Shown here: positions 24,534 through 33,501 of the stretch, piece by piece
Numbering within the stretch: the stretch's first letter is position 1
Layout: every line of letters starts with the position of its first letter
Assembly (NCBI GenBank): GCA_018714895.1
Contig: DVMQ01000015.1
Coordinates: 13,673-77,672 of the forward strand
DNA: 64,000 bases
Source of the DNA: Coprovicinus avistercoris
GTDB lineage: Bacteria > Actinomycetota > Coriobacteriia > Coriobacteriales > Atopobiaceae
Reading direction: 5' to 3'
The notes under the pieces: generated by a model
The model's input: the letters and a program-made list of their open reading frames with translations, nothing else
Told to the model about the DNA's origin: nothing
Database searches by the model: none
Program-made: the position numbers and the translations under genes

Positions 24534-26195
24534 TTATACCTCCATGACAACCGGGATAATCATTGGTCTTGTATGCGTTTGTCCCCAAAGGAAGTTTGAG
24601 AGACAATTGCGAACTGTTTTACGGAGCGAATCAGCGCTCACACCGGAACCAGAGACGTTCGCAATAGCCTCTTTAACGGCATCTGAAGCATCAGAGATAA
24701 GCGCATCGTCGTTTGCAAAAGAGACACCACGGCAAGAGATGTCAGTTTCACCAACTTTGCGCGCCCTGCTGCTCACGGTAACAACGCAGGTAACGATGCC
24801 ATCTCGTGCAAGCTTTTGACGGTCGCGTAAGACTGCTGGTTCAGTGTCGCCAATTCTCAAGCCATCGACATAAACAATGCCTGATTCAACCGGCTCACCA
24901 CGACGTACTTTTCCGCCACGCATTTCAAGAGTGTCGCCGTTATCAACGACAAAAATATGGTCCTCTTTCATGCCCATTTCTTGCGCAAGTTTGGCGTGCG
25001 CACGCAGATGCACTGCCTCGCCGTGTACCGGCATGAAATACGTTGGATTGGTCATAGCGAGCATGAGCTTGAGCTCTTCTTGGCTGCCATGTCCTGAAAC
25101 ATGAACAAGTGCATTGCTCTTGTCGTAGATATCGCATCCAATGCGTGAGAGAGAATTGATAATGGCCTGTACTGACTTTTCATTGCCTGGTACCGGAGTT
25201 GCGGAAATAATGACCGTATCACGAGCGGTAATAGTGAGAGACTTATGCTCTCCATTAGCCATACGAGCAAGAGCAGAAAGTGGCTCACCCTGGCTGCCTG
25301 TGCAGAGAACCACGATTTTATCGTCAGGAATATCGTCAATCTCAAAAGCATCCACGATGTCTTCGTTGGACACATGTAAATACCCTAGCTCACGGGCAAT
25401 TTTGGTATTTGTAACCATGGAACGACCGGTTACCACAACTTTTCGCCCATATGCCGTGGCACAATCGCACACCTGTTGTAAACGATGAATGTGACTCGAG
25501 AAAGACGCAACGAAAACACGGCCCTGCGCATTTTTAATAATGTGACGCAGAGCAGCGCCTACTGCAGCCTCAGACTGTGTAAACCCAGGACGCGTAGCAT
25601 TGGTTGAGTCTGACATCAGCAGGTCTACGCCCAGACTACCAAAGAGATTAATAGCGCGATAATCCGGTGTTACCCCATCGATGGGGGTCTGGTCGAGCTT
25701 AAAATCTCCTGTATGTAATACCGTTCCCTGAGGTGTGCGAATGAAAACGCCCAAAGCACCTGGAATTGAGTGTGTCATAGAGAAGAAATCGACCCCAAAG
25801 CAACGCAAATCAAGGTGAGCGCCATCATTAACCTCACAGAGCTTTGGAGAACGAATTCTATGCTCAGAGAGCTTTCCTTCGATAAAGCCAAGCGTCAATG
25901 AGCTTGAATAGATTGGCACTTTGTGCACTAAATCCTGCAGAAGATACGGAAGTGCACCGGTATGATCCTCATGACCATGCGTAATGATAATGCCACGAAG
26001 CTTGTCCTCGTTCTCTAAGACATATGTGTAGTCAGGCAGGACAAGATCGATTCCCGGCTGATCATCATCGGGAAACATCAAACCTGCATCAACAAGCAGC
26101 ATATCGTTTCCGCATTCGAAGGCGGTCATGTTCTTACCAATGCCGTCCAAACCGCCAAGCGGAATTATTTTGAGAGGTGGTTTTTTTCTCGCCAT
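24534..26195 (-). CDS. rnj: Ribonuclease J
   Basis: A 553-residue beta-CASP metallo-beta-lactamase nuclease with 5'-3' exo- and endoribonuclease activity. Seen: LGGLDGIGKNMTAFE near 12, the zinc-binding THGHEDHTGALPYL near 75, HTGDFKLDQTP near 165, the beta-CASP region with SGHGSQEELKLML near 365 and MPVHGEAVHLRAHAKLA near 385. The ATG at 26195 has GAAAGGAGACC upstream. It is placed between pnp and ftsK, so three RNA-decay enzymes (rnj, pnp, rny) lie within 15 kb. Confidence 0.96.
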   Translation of the reverse strand: MARKKPPLKIIPLGGLDGIGKNMTAFECGNDMLLVDAGLMFPDDDQPGIDLVLPDYTYVLENEDKLRGIIITHGHEDHTGALPYLLQDLVHKVPIYSSSLTLGFIEGKLSEHRIRSPKLCEVNDGAHLDLRCFGVDFFSMTHSIPGALGVFIRTPQGTVLHTGDFKLDQTPIDGVTPDYRAINLFGSLGVDLLMSDSTNATRPGFTQSEAAVGAALRHIIKNAQGRVFVASFSSHIHRLQQVCDCATAYGRKVVVTGRSMVTNTKIARELGYLHVSNEDIVDAFEIDDIPDDKIVVLCTGSQGEPLSALARMANGEHKSLTITARDTVIISATPVPGNEKSVQAIINSLSRIGCDIYDKSNALVHVSGHGSQEELKLMLAMTNPTYFMPVHGEAVHLRAHAKLAQEMGMKEDHIFVVDNGDTLEMRGGKVRRGEPVESGIVYVDGLRIGDTEPAVLRDRQKLARDGIVTCVVTVSSRARKVGETDISCRGVSFANDDALISDASDAVKEAIANVSGSGVSADSLRKTVRNCLSNFLWGQTHTRPMIIPVVMEV

Positions 26196-26430
26196 TGGTC
26201 TCCTTTCAAACTCGATAGCCATCTATACAAATCACGACGGCACCATACCGTCGACCAATTCATAGAAAGAGAAGCTTATCTATTTTACCCAAGCACGGGA
26301 GAGATGTTGGATGCTTCATAGGGTACACACCCCATTCGCATGACTTATATAAACAGAGCCAGAACCCTTGTGGATTCTGGCTCAACTAAATCATGTAAAA
26401 GCAATTCTTACATGGAGTTGCTAAACCTTG
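26196..26430 (-). other. Noncoding gap between pnp and rnj
   Basis: No gene is supported in this 235-base gap. It holds the pnp terminator (26356-26383) and the rnj leader. A small hairpin, CGACGG and CCGTCG around CACCATA (26235-26253), lies about 40 bases upstream of the rnj start. A TAAAAT sequence near 26285 could be a -10 box, but no good -35 box accompanies it. Confidence 0.5.
26356..26383 (-). terminator. Terminator after pnp
   Basis: GAGCCAGAA and TTCTGGCTC form a perfect 9-bp stem with a 10-base loop; on the minus strand it is followed by TGTTTATAT. It lies about 50 bases beyond the pnp stop and separates pnp from rnj. Confidence 0.75.
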
Positions 26431-28629
26431 TTATGCCTCATGATGACGGCGACGAGGTCTACGTCCTTGATCTCCAGGACGGCGATTATGTCCGTCCTTG
26501 GTGTGACCATGATCGTGATGATGTGTGCTCTCCGGTGCTACTGGCTTATCGAGACGATCAAGGCTGATCTTGCCCTCTTCATTGACATCGATAACGCGAA
26601 CTTTAACCTCGTCACCAATGTTGAGAACATCCTCAACCCTATCGACACGACCCTGTGCCACACGAGAAATGTGAATCAAGCCATCTTTACCCGGCATGAG
26701 ACGAACAAAAGCACCGAATGGCTTTATCTCGACAACAAGTCCCGTATATTCTTCGCCAACCTCAGGACCCTTGACGATGACTTTAATACGGTTGCAAGCT
26801 TCTTTACAGGCAGCAGCATTTCCTGCTACGAAAACAACGCCATCCTCTTGGATATCAACGGTAGCGCCAGTCTCTTCCTGAATGCCACGAATAACCTTGC
26901 CACCCTTGCCAATAACATCACTGATCTTATCTGTTGGGATAGTGATGGTCTTAATCTGAGGTGCAGAGTCCTTCGTCGTAGAGCGAGACTCTGGAATTGC
27001 TTCGAGCATCTTGGAAAGTATGAACATACGGCCCTCATGTGCCTGATGCAGAGCCTGGGTCAGAATCTCGGGGGTCAGACCAGTGGCTTTATTGTCCATC
27101 TGCATGGCAGTAATACCGCGTTCGGTGCCCGTTACCTTAAAGTCCATATCACCCAAGAAGTCCTCAAGACCCTGAATGTCAGTCAAGACAACCGTCTTGC
27201 CTTCTTCCTGAATGAGACCCATGGCAACGCCGGAAACCGGGCGCTTAATAGGAACACCAGCATCCATAAGAGCAAGCGTAGAACCGCAGGTGGATGCCAT
27301 AGAAGAAGAACCGTTGGACTCCATTACTTCAGAGACAACTCGAATGGTGTAAGGGAAATCTTCCTCGGAAGGAATAACTGGTAACAGAGCGCGCTCTGCC
27401 AAATTGCCATGACCAATCTCACGGCGCTTTGGCGAACCCATACGACCGGTCTCACCGGTGCAGAAGGGCGGGAAGTTGTAATGGTGGATATAGCGCTTGC
27501 CTTCAACTGGCTCAATAGTGTCCAGGCGCTGCCATTCATTCAGCATGCCCAGCGTACAAATCGAAAGAACCTGTGTCTGTCCACGCTGGAACAAACCGGA
27601 GCCATGAACACGAGGCAGATAATCAGGCTTTACCATAAGTGGACGAACCTCAGTGGCCGTACGACCATCCACACGCTCACCAGTCTCAACAACCATAAGG
27701 CGCATAGCGTGTTTCTCGAGCCCCTTGAGTTCAACTGCGATAGCACGGGACCACTCTGCCTGCTCCTCCTCAGAGAATTCTGCACGAATGGCTTCTTTGA
27801 GCTCCTCTACCTTACCAATACGGCTTTGTTTATCGGCATCTTTAAGAGCGGCAGACATCTCATCATAGTGAGCAAAAATACGGTCATGTACCTCAGCAAT
27901 TGGCTCATCGAGTACATATTCACGCTGTTGAATAGGACCATTTACCTCTTCAACTTTTGCGAAGAAATGCTTCTGCTCTTCGCAGAAAGCAGCAATTGCT
28001 TCCTGACCAAAGGCCATGGCAGCAAGCATGTCTTCCTCAGAAATTTCTTCTGCGCCCGCCTCTAACATGGAAATAAAATCAGCGGAACCTGCAAGCTCAA
28101 GATCAAGATCAGAGTTTTCACGCTCATCGTAGGTAGGGTTGACCACAAACTCGCCGGTTTGCTTATTACGACCAATGCGCACGCATGCAAGCGGGCCCTC
28201 AAAAGGAACGCCGCCAACGGTAAGGGCAGCAGAAGCGGCCATTACACAGATAGTATCGACAGGATTGACCTGATCAGCAACGAGAGAGGTTGCAACAACC
28301 TGAACCTCATTGCGAAAACCATCGGGGAAGCTCGGACGCAGAGGACGGTCAATCATACGTGCTGTGAGCGTAGCCTTCTCAGACGGACGAGCCTCACGCT
28401 TGAGATATCCGCCCGGGATGCGCCCTACGGCATACATCTTCTCAATAAAATCTACCGTCAGAGGAAAGAAGTCGTAATCCTTACGCTCCTTAGAAACTAC
28501 TGCGGTAAGAAGAACAGTAGAATCGCCGCATCTTACAAGACAAGCACCGGTTGCTTGCTTTGCGAGTTCACCTGTTTCAAGGACATAGTGCTTTCCGTAG
28601 AGGTCGAACTCGTGTGTAACTTTTGCCAT
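26431..28629 (-). CDS. pnp: Polyribonucleotide nucleotidyltransferase (PNPase)
   Basis: A 732-residue 3'-5' phosphorolytic exoribonuclease. Two RNase PH cores (about 10-230 and 315-545, the second with SNGSSSMASTCG), a KH domain (KISDVIGKGGKVIRGIQEE near 565) and an S1 domain (GLVVEIKPFGAFVRLMPGKDGLIHIS near 630) are in the normal order; a His/Arg-rich tail ends the protein. The ATG at 28629, preceded by AAGGGAAAAG, begins MAKVTHEF; a longer in-frame version runs into the leader hairpins and is rejected. rpsO lies upstream, as in many bacteria. Confidence 0.96.
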   Translation of the reverse strand: MAKVTHEFDLYGKHYVLETGELAKQATGACLVRCGDSTVLLTAVVSKERKDYDFFPLTVDFIEKMYAVGRIPGGYLKREARPSEKATLTARMIDRPLRPSFPDGFRNEVQVVATSLVADQVNPVDTICVMAASAALTVGGVPFEGPLACVRIGRNKQTGEFVVNPTYDERENSDLDLELAGSADFISMLEAGAEEISEEDMLAAMAFGQEAIAAFCEEQKHFFAKVEEVNGPIQQREYVLDEPIAEVHDRIFAHYDEMSAALKDADKQSRIGKVEELKEAIRAEFSEEEQAEWSRAIAVELKGLEKHAMRLMVVETGERVDGRTATEVRPLMVKPDYLPRVHGSGLFQRGQTQVLSICTLGMLNEWQRLDTIEPVEGKRYIHHYNFPPFCTGETGRMGSPKRREIGHGNLAERALLPVIPSEEDFPYTIRVVSEVMESNGSSSMASTCGSTLALMDAGVPIKRPVSGVAMGLIQEEGKTVVLTDIQGLEDFLGDMDFKVTGTERGITAMQMDNKATGLTPEILTQALHQAHEGRMFILSKMLEAIPESRSTTKDSAPQIKTITIPTDKISDVIGKGGKVIRGIQEETGATVDIQEDGVVFVAGNAAACKEACNRIKVIVKGPEVGEEYTGLVVEIKPFGAFVRLMPGKDGLIHISRVAQGRVDRVEDVLNIGDEVKVRVIDVNEEGKISLDRLDKPVAPESTHHHDHGHTKDGHNRRPGDQGRRPRRRHHEA

Positions 28630-28661
28630 TTCTTTTCCCTTATCTCCGTCTGCCCCATTGC

Positions 28662-28691
28662 AGACGGGCCGTCTTGGCGAATGAAATCGCC
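28662..28691 (-). promoter_or_regulatory. Hairpins in the pnp leader
   Basis: Two adjacent stems lie between the rpsO terminator and pnp: AGACG/CGTCT (28662-28674) and GGCGA/TCGCC (28676-28691). In other bacteria the pnp leader forms an RNase III-cleaved stem through which PNPase limits its own expression; a similar role here is inference from position. Confidence 0.4.
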
Positions 28692-28719
28692 ACTCACACA
28701 ACAGGTGAGCAAACCAAAG

Positions 28720-28741
28720 AAGGGCGCCCGCAGGCGCCCTT
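28720..28741 (-). terminator. Terminator/attenuator between rpsO and pnp
   Basis: AAGGGCGCC and GGCGCCCTT form a perfect 9-bp GC-rich stem with a 4-base loop, 13 bases after the rpsO stop; minus-strand TTCTTT follows. Partial read-through would supply pnp. Confidence 0.75.
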
Positions 28742-28754
28742 CCAAAAGAACCAT

Positions 28755-29033
28755 TTACTGAATGTTATCGCGAATGCTCAGGCTCTTAATAAGGGCACGA
28801 TACTCCTCGATGTTACGTGCCTTAATGTAGGAGAGCAGACGACGACGCTTACCAACGAGCATAAGCAGGCCACGACGGGTGTGGAAGTCCTTTGGATGAA
28901 GCTTCATATGCTCAGTGAGGCCTTTGATACGCTCAGTAAGAAGAGCAACCTGGACATTTGCAGAACCGGAGTCCTGAGCATCCTTACCATACTGGGCAAC
29001 AAGCTCAGCCTTACGCTCCTTAGAAACTGCCAT
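28755..29033 (-). CDS. rpsO: 30S ribosomal protein S15
   Basis: A 92-residue S15, a primary 16S rRNA binder of the central domain. Motifs: DSGSANVQVALLTERI near 20, LTEHMKLHPKDFHTRRGLL near 40 and KRRRLLSYIKARNIEEYRAL near 62. The ATG at 29033 follows AAAGGTGG; a start three codons earlier is less likely. pnp follows after a terminator. Confidence 0.97.
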   Translation of the reverse strand: MAVSKERKAELVAQYGKDAQDSGSANVQVALLTERIKGLTEHMKLHPKDFHTRRGLLMLVGKRRRLLSYIKARNIEEYRALIKSLSIRDNIQ

Positions 29034-29323
29034 GATAACCACCTTTCATTCAAATTCGCCTCAAACTGGGAGACCGTCGGGCAGACGGCAAGCCTCCAAG
29101 TACGAGGTACCAACCTGATGAAGTTTACCACAGAGCTCGCCGTCTCTGTACTGTCGCAAAAAATCCATGAGACGCACGTGTTTTTTACTGTCCCTCATGA
29201 AATCATAGAAATCGTATAGGAGATTCCTTTCAGGGTAAAATAAGCAAATCAGAACGATGCTTATCTTCGTACAATGCATCTTAGAGCCGTGCTTGTCGTT
29301 GGCACGAACGAAAGGAGTACTGA
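29034..29323. other. Divergent intergenic region between rpsO and the ABC transporter
   Basis: About 290 bases without a supported gene. On the rpsO side is a small hairpin CCGTC/GACGG (29074-29088) about 45 bases ahead of the S15 start, which may be an S15-binding autoregulatory site. On the transporter side TACAAT (29270-29275) is a possible -10 box for the plus-strand operon, but its -35 match is poor. Confidence 0.4.
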
Positions 29324-30289
29324 ATGAGTACTGTACATACCTTCCCCACCATGAGCAGGCGAGGCTTTTTAGGTGTTGCAGCCGGCGCTCTTGCTTTGGG
29401 CTTGGCAGGCTGCGATGAAAGTGCCCCTACCGATGGCGCAGAAACTGAAGCTTCGGAGGAAGTAGCCCTCGATACCCAAGCTTATGACGACCTTATTTCC
29501 CAAGGCGCTGTCGCCGACGATGCCACTATTCAGGCTAATACATGGGCAAACGCTGTGCGTGAGGCAGGCAAGCTTCGCGTTGGCGGCGTACAAACTTCCA
29601 TGCTTTTCTCACTGCTCAATGAGGGGGACGGCAAGACTCGCGGGTTTGACGCAGGTCTTTCCCAACTTTTAACTCGTTATATTTTAGGCGATGAGAATGC
29701 ACAGGAAATTACGCAGGTTACATCAAATACACGTGAATCTGTCTTGCAAAACGACCAGGTAGATTGTGTTTTTGCAACATATTCAATCAATGATGACCGC
29801 AAAAAGGTTATCTCCTTTGCTGGTCCTTACTACACTTCCCAGCAATCGATCCTTGTTATGGCCGACAATACCGATATCAACTCGGTAGACGATCTTGCTG
29901 GCAAGACAGTAGCTGCACAGTCTGGATCTACCGGTCCAAGCATTCTCGAAGAGTATGCTCCTGACGCAATTGTTCAGGAATTTGCAACAGACGAAGAGGC
30001 CCGCAGTGCACTTTCCCAAGGGCGTGTAGAGGCTTACGTAATTGATACTGCCATGCAGTTAAGCAACATGGCACGCAATCCTGGACGCTATCGTATTGCT
30101 GGTGACCAATTTGGCCCCGTTGATAACTATGGCATCGGCATGCAGCTTAACTCCGATGGCGTTGCTTTTGTTAATACATGGCTCCAAGGCATTGAAGATG
30201 ATGGCACTTGGGCAGAGCTTTGGGAGATCTGCATTGGCAACCGTGCAGGAATCGAAGATGTTCCAGAGCCTCCAACCATTGGCGCGTAA
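29324..30289 (+). CDS. Polar amino acid ABC transporter substrate-binding lipoprotein
   Basis: A 321-residue family-3 solute-binding protein. The N-terminus has SRRGFLG, a twin-arginine-like pair, then a hydrophobic segment and lipobox LAGC with lipidated cysteine 30, followed by an acidic linker. Family marks are KLRVGGVQTSMLFSL near 86, GFDAGLSQLLTRYIL near 115, FAGPYYTSQQSILV near 165 and GKTVAAQSGSTG near 193. It captures a polar amino acid, most likely glutamate or glutamine, for the two permeases and the ATPase that follow. AAAGGAG precedes the ATG. Confidence 0.88.
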   Translation: MSTVHTFPTMSRRGFLGVAAGALALGLAGCDESAPTDGAETEASEEVALDTQAYDDLISQGAVADDATIQANTWANAVREAGKLRVGGVQTSMLFSLLNEGDGKTRGFDAGLSQLLTRYILGDENAQEITQVTSNTRESVLQNDQVDCVFATYSINDDRKKVISFAGPYYTSQQSILVMADNTDINSVDDLAGKTVAAQSGSTGPSILEEYAPDAIVQEFATDEEARSALSQGRVEAYVIDTAMQLSNMARNPGRYRIAGDQFGPVDNYGIGMQLNSDGVAFVNTWLQGIEDDGTWAELWEICIGNRAGIEDVPEPPTIGA

Positions 30290-30318
30290 CCTGTAACACA
30301 ACAAACAGCGTTATAGTT

Positions 30319-30361
30319 AGCCCATCCGGAGTCGCGTGGCTCAAATGGCTCTGGATGGGCT
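30319..30361 (+). terminator. Hairpin between binding-protein and permease genes
   Basis: AGCCCATCC and GGATGGGCT form a 9-bp stem (extended by GAG/CTC with a one-base bulge) followed by CTTT. It lies 30 bases after the binding-protein stop and 20 ahead of the first permease. Partial termination would give more binding protein than membrane subunits, a common arrangement in such operons. Confidence 0.6.
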
Positions 30362-30383
30362 CTTTCATGTAAAGGGAGGTGCA

Positions 30384-31043
30384 ATGGGACTTTCTGAACT
30401 TCTTTCCACATACGGTGAGAAATATCTGGAAGGACTTCTCACCACCTGGCAACTCACAGCCATTTCTTTTGTGTTTGTGATGTTGCTAGCAGTAGGTATT
30501 ACGATTATGCGTGTCTCTCCCTTTAAGCCATTGCGCTTAGCAGGAGATATTTACGTCCAAATTTTCCGTAATATTCCTGGCGTTGCTTTGCTCATTTTGA
30601 TTGCATATGCCTTGCCATACTTACGCGTCGTGCTTGATTGGCGCATGTGCGTAATTGTGACAACTGTTCTCTTAGGCTCCGCCTTTGGATCAGAAAACTT
30701 TATGAGTGGCATTAACACCATCAGTGTTGGTCAGATAGAAGCTGCGCGCTCCCTGGGACTTACCTTTACCGGCATCCTTCGAAAGATTGTTATTCCTCAA
30801 GCGTTGCGCACAACCGTTCTTCCTATGACCAACCTGCTTATTGCAGTCATGCTTACAACAGCTCTTGGCTCACAGGTACCACTTTCCCCTCAGGAGCTCA
30901 CTGGTGTTGTTTCATATGTCAATACGCGAGCAACCGGCGGAATTCTTGCCTTTTTAATCGCAGCTCTCGGCTATGTAGGCACTGCTCTTGTGATCAGCGT
31001 TATCGGCAACCGTCTTGACAAGAAGGTGAGGATCCTCCGATGA
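30384..31043 (+). CDS. Polar amino acid ABC transporter permease 1
   Basis: A 219-residue membrane protein of the HisM/GlnP type with five hydrophobic helices. The coupling motif EAARSLGLTFTGILRKIVIPQALR near 138 contacts the ATPase. The ATG at 30384 has AAAGGGAGG upstream; earlier in-frame codons run into the intercistronic hairpin. The stop overlaps the next permease start (ATGA). Confidence 0.93.
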   Translation: MGLSELLSTYGEKYLEGLLTTWQLTAISFVFVMLLAVGITIMRVSPFKPLRLAGDIYVQIFRNIPGVALLILIAYALPYLRVVLDWRMCVIVTTVLLGSAFGSENFMSGINTISVGQIEAARSLGLTFTGILRKIVIPQALRTTVLPMTNLLIAVMLTTALGSQVPLSPQELTGVVSYVNTRATGGILAFLIAALGYVGTALVISVIGNRLDKKVRILR

Positions 31044-31873
31044 GTACAAAATCTCGGGCAAGCCTCTCGATGCGCGATGCACTGTATGAAGCTCCTGGCC
31101 CTAAAACTCGTAAAAAGGTAATTATTGGAACTATCCTCTCTGCAATAGCAATTGTTATCCTTTTTGCACTTGTTATTCGACAGTTCTATATCACTGGACA
31201 GCTCTCCCCCAAATATTGGTCGCTTTTTTTGAGATGGCCTACGTGGCGTTTCTTGCTTCAGGGCTTTGCTGGAACAGCTAGAGCAGCACTCACCGCTGGA
31301 GCAATCGCTTTGGTATTAGGTTTGCTTCTCATGCTCGGCAGGGTAAGTCAAATAAAGCCCCTTTCGATGCTGTGCCGAATCATTACCGACTTTTTCCGCG
31401 GAGTTCCAAGCCTTCTGCTTATTTACTTCTTCTTCCTTGTAGTACCTCAATATGGTATTAAGCTATCCGCATTTTGGATGCTGACGCTTCCAGTATCGCT
31501 CGCAGCCTCAGGTGTTCTTGCCGAGGTATTTCGCGCTGGAGTAAATGCGGTACCTAAAGGTCAAACTGAAGCCGCCGTCTCGCTTGGTCTTTCACGTCAC
31601 AAGACCATGATGAAGGTCATACTTCCGCAGGCTATTCGATATGTCATCCCCTCACTTATCGCACAGCTTGTGGTAGTAGTAAAAGATACAACGGTCGCCT
31701 ATGTTGTGAGCTATCCCGACCTTATGCAAAATGCACGCGTTCTTATAACAAGCTATGATGCGCTCGTTTCAGTCTATCTTGTTGCTGCGGTTATCTATAT
31801 TTTGCTTAACTTTGCAATCAATAAAGCAGCCGTCTATATATCTGAGCGGACCGGCGCAAAAATTATTCGTTAA
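31040..31873 (+). CDS. Polar amino acid ABC transporter permease 2
   Basis: A 277-residue partner permease. A 60-residue N-terminal extension with one extra helix precedes the five-helix core; the motif EAAVSLGLSRHKTMMKVILPQAIRY near 175 is the ATPase-contact loop, and DFFRGVPSLLLIYFFF near 115 is family-typical. Four-base overlap with permease 1 suggests coupled translation of a heterodimeric channel. Confidence 0.93.
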   Translation: MSTKSRASLSMRDALYEAPGPKTRKKVIIGTILSAIAIVILFALVIRQFYITGQLSPKYWSLFLRWPTWRFLLQGFAGTARAALTAGAIALVLGLLLMLGRVSQIKPLSMLCRIITDFFRGVPSLLLIYFFFLVVPQYGIKLSAFWMLTLPVSLAASGVLAEVFRAGVNAVPKGQTEAAVSLGLSRHKTMMKVILPQAIRYVIPSLIAQLVVVVKDTTVAYVVSYPDLMQNARVLITSYDALVSVYLVAAVIYILLNFAINKAAVYISERTGAKIIR

Positions 31874-31891
31874 CAGGGACTCGGAGGAGCT

Positions 31892-32662
31892 ATGTCTGAA
31901 AAGAACGAGAAGGTCGAAAAGACCCCCGTTATCGAACTCCGTCATGTCGATAAGTACTTTGGGGATTTGCATGTACTCAAAGATATTAATCTCTCAATAG
32001 ATAAGGGCGAGGTAGTCGTTATCATTGGTCCGTCCGGTTCAGGCAAATCAACTCTTTGTCGTACAGTAAACCGTCTCGAGACCATCGACTCGGGCGAGAT
32101 ACTTATTGAAGGAATCCCTCTTCCTCAGGAGGGTGCTGAACTAGCCCACATGCGTTCTGAATTGGGCATGGTATTTCAGCAGTTCAATCTGTTCTCTCAC
32201 ATGAGCATTGTTGAAAATGTCATGCTTGGTCCTGTTGAGGTGCTGCACGTACCAAAGCAAGAGGCACACGATCGTGCCATGGAACTGCTTGCACGCGTTG
32301 GCGTTGCTGAACAAGCGGAAAAAGTGCCTGCACAGCTTTCGGGTGGTCAGCAGCAGCGCGCAGCTATCGCACGATCACTTGCTATGCATCCTAAAGCCAT
32401 GATGTTTGATGAGCCAACCAGTGCTTTGGATCCCGAGATGATTAATGAAGTGCTCGATGTCATGGTTGAGCTTGCGCGCGGCGGTATGACAATGCTCGTA
32501 GTAACGCATGAGATGAACTTCGCTCGTCGCGTTGCCGACAGGGTAGTTTTCATGGCAGATGGAGCCATTATAGAAACTGGTAAACCAGAGGAGTTTTTCT
32601 CACATCCCTCCAGTGAGCGTGCGCGTGAATTTCTTGATTCAATTAAAGGTCACGAGCATTAA
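31892..32662 (+). CDS. Polar amino acid ABC transporter ATPase (GlnQ-like)
   Basis: A 256-residue ATPase with Walker A GPSGSGKSTLCR near 49, Q-loop FQQFNLF near 95, signature LSGGQQQRAAIARSLA near 148, Walker B AMMFDEPTSALDP near 170 and H-loop VTHEMNFARRVADR near 207. The TSALDPE and MxFARxVADR patterns are those of polar amino acid importers. TCGGAGGAGC precedes the ATG. Confidence 0.95.
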   Translation: MSEKNEKVEKTPVIELRHVDKYFGDLHVLKDINLSIDKGEVVVIIGPSGSGKSTLCRTVNRLETIDSGEILIEGIPLPQEGAELAHMRSELGMVFQQFNLFSHMSIVENVMLGPVEVLHVPKQEAHDRAMELLARVGVAEQAEKVPAQLSGGQQQRAAIARSLAMHPKAMMFDEPTSALDPEMINEVLDVMVELARGGMTMLVVTHEMNFARRVADRVVFMADGAIIETGKPEEFFSHPSSERAREFLDSIKGHEH

Positions 32663-32727
32663 CCACGCAGTTTCACGCTAATCAGATGCCCCTTTCTGTT
32701 CATCACTGAAGTATCTAAAGGATTGTT

Positions 32728-33501
32728 ATGCCTCATTTTGACGATTATCGCCCAAAAATTCTTGTTGCTCCGCGTTGGCAAACATTCAAACCCACCATTG
32801 CCATACCCGAACAACTTGCTGATGAAGAAACTATGTCTTCAGCATTTTCTGAGGCACTTATAGCCGCCGGCGCTCTTCCGATTATGGCGGCTCTCCATGA
32901 AGATACGAGCTTGCTTGATGAATATATTGAGCTCTGTGATGGTGTAGCAATTCCAGGTGGTCAAGACGTTAACCCTGCAATATGGGGCGATACGACACCA
33001 TATGATGAAGAGCTTCTATGCCCCAAACGCGATATTTTTGAAATTGAACTGGTGAAGCGGACGCTTGCCGCTCATAAGCCTCTTTTTGCTACGTGCAGAG
33101 GAGCCCAAATTCTCAACGTGGCTCTTGGAGGAACGCTCTGCATGGATGTGACCAGCTTAAAACCTCGTCCTCATGCAGCCCTGTGGCGCCACCAGATGAT
33201 TCTCCATGATGCCGCACATCCCGTTGAAGTCTCCCCTCACACCCTGCTTTCACGCTGCATAGGGAATGCAGATCTCATTCAAACCAATTCAAGCCATCAC
33301 TGCTGCATAGCAGAGCTTGGAGAAGGCGTACAGATAACAGCGGTTGCTACCGATGGTATTCCAGAAGCTATTGAGGTTGGCGCCGAACGTTTTTGCCTAG
33401 GCGTGCAATGGCATCCAGAATACACATGGAAAACTATTCCAACAGACTTTGCTCTTTGGACCTCATTTGTTGATGCATGCCGAACAGCTCATGAGGATTA
33501 A
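32728..33501 (+). CDS. Class I glutamine amidotransferase-like peptidase C26 (gamma-glutamyl-GABA hydrolase family)
   Basis: A 257-residue enzyme of the PuuD/peptidase C26 group that hydrolyses gamma-glutamyl bonds. The nucleophile elbow is FATCRGAQILNVALGG near 130, and the partner His-Glu is VQWHPEY near 228. The N-terminal GGQDVNPAIWGD is typical for the group. It follows the amino acid transporter operon by 65 bases on the same strand, so the imported substrate may be a gamma-glutamyl compound; this is inference. Its stop overlaps the convergent recO stop by four bases. Confidence 0.85.
   Translation: MPHFDDYRPKILVAPRWQTFKPTIAIPEQLADEETMSSAFSEALIAAGALPIMAALHEDTSLLDEYIELCDGVAIPGGQDVNPAIWGDTTPYDEELLCPKRDIFEIELVKRTLAAHKPLFATCRGAQILNVALGGTLCMDVTSLKPRPHAALWRHQMILHDAAHPVEVSPHTLLSRCIGNADLIQTNSSHHCCIAELGEGVQITAVATDGIPEAIEVGAERFCLGVQWHPEYTWKTIPTDFALWTSFVDACRTAHED

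Noticed and set aside
26428..27384. A 318-codon open frame on the plus strand
   Set aside because: It lies wholly opposite pnp, whose domains are complete; its translation is low-complexity with no known motif and no ribosome-binding site.
27409..28065. A 218-codon open frame on the plus strand
   Set aside because: It is antisense to the second half of pnp; this looks like codon-bias read-through, not a gene.
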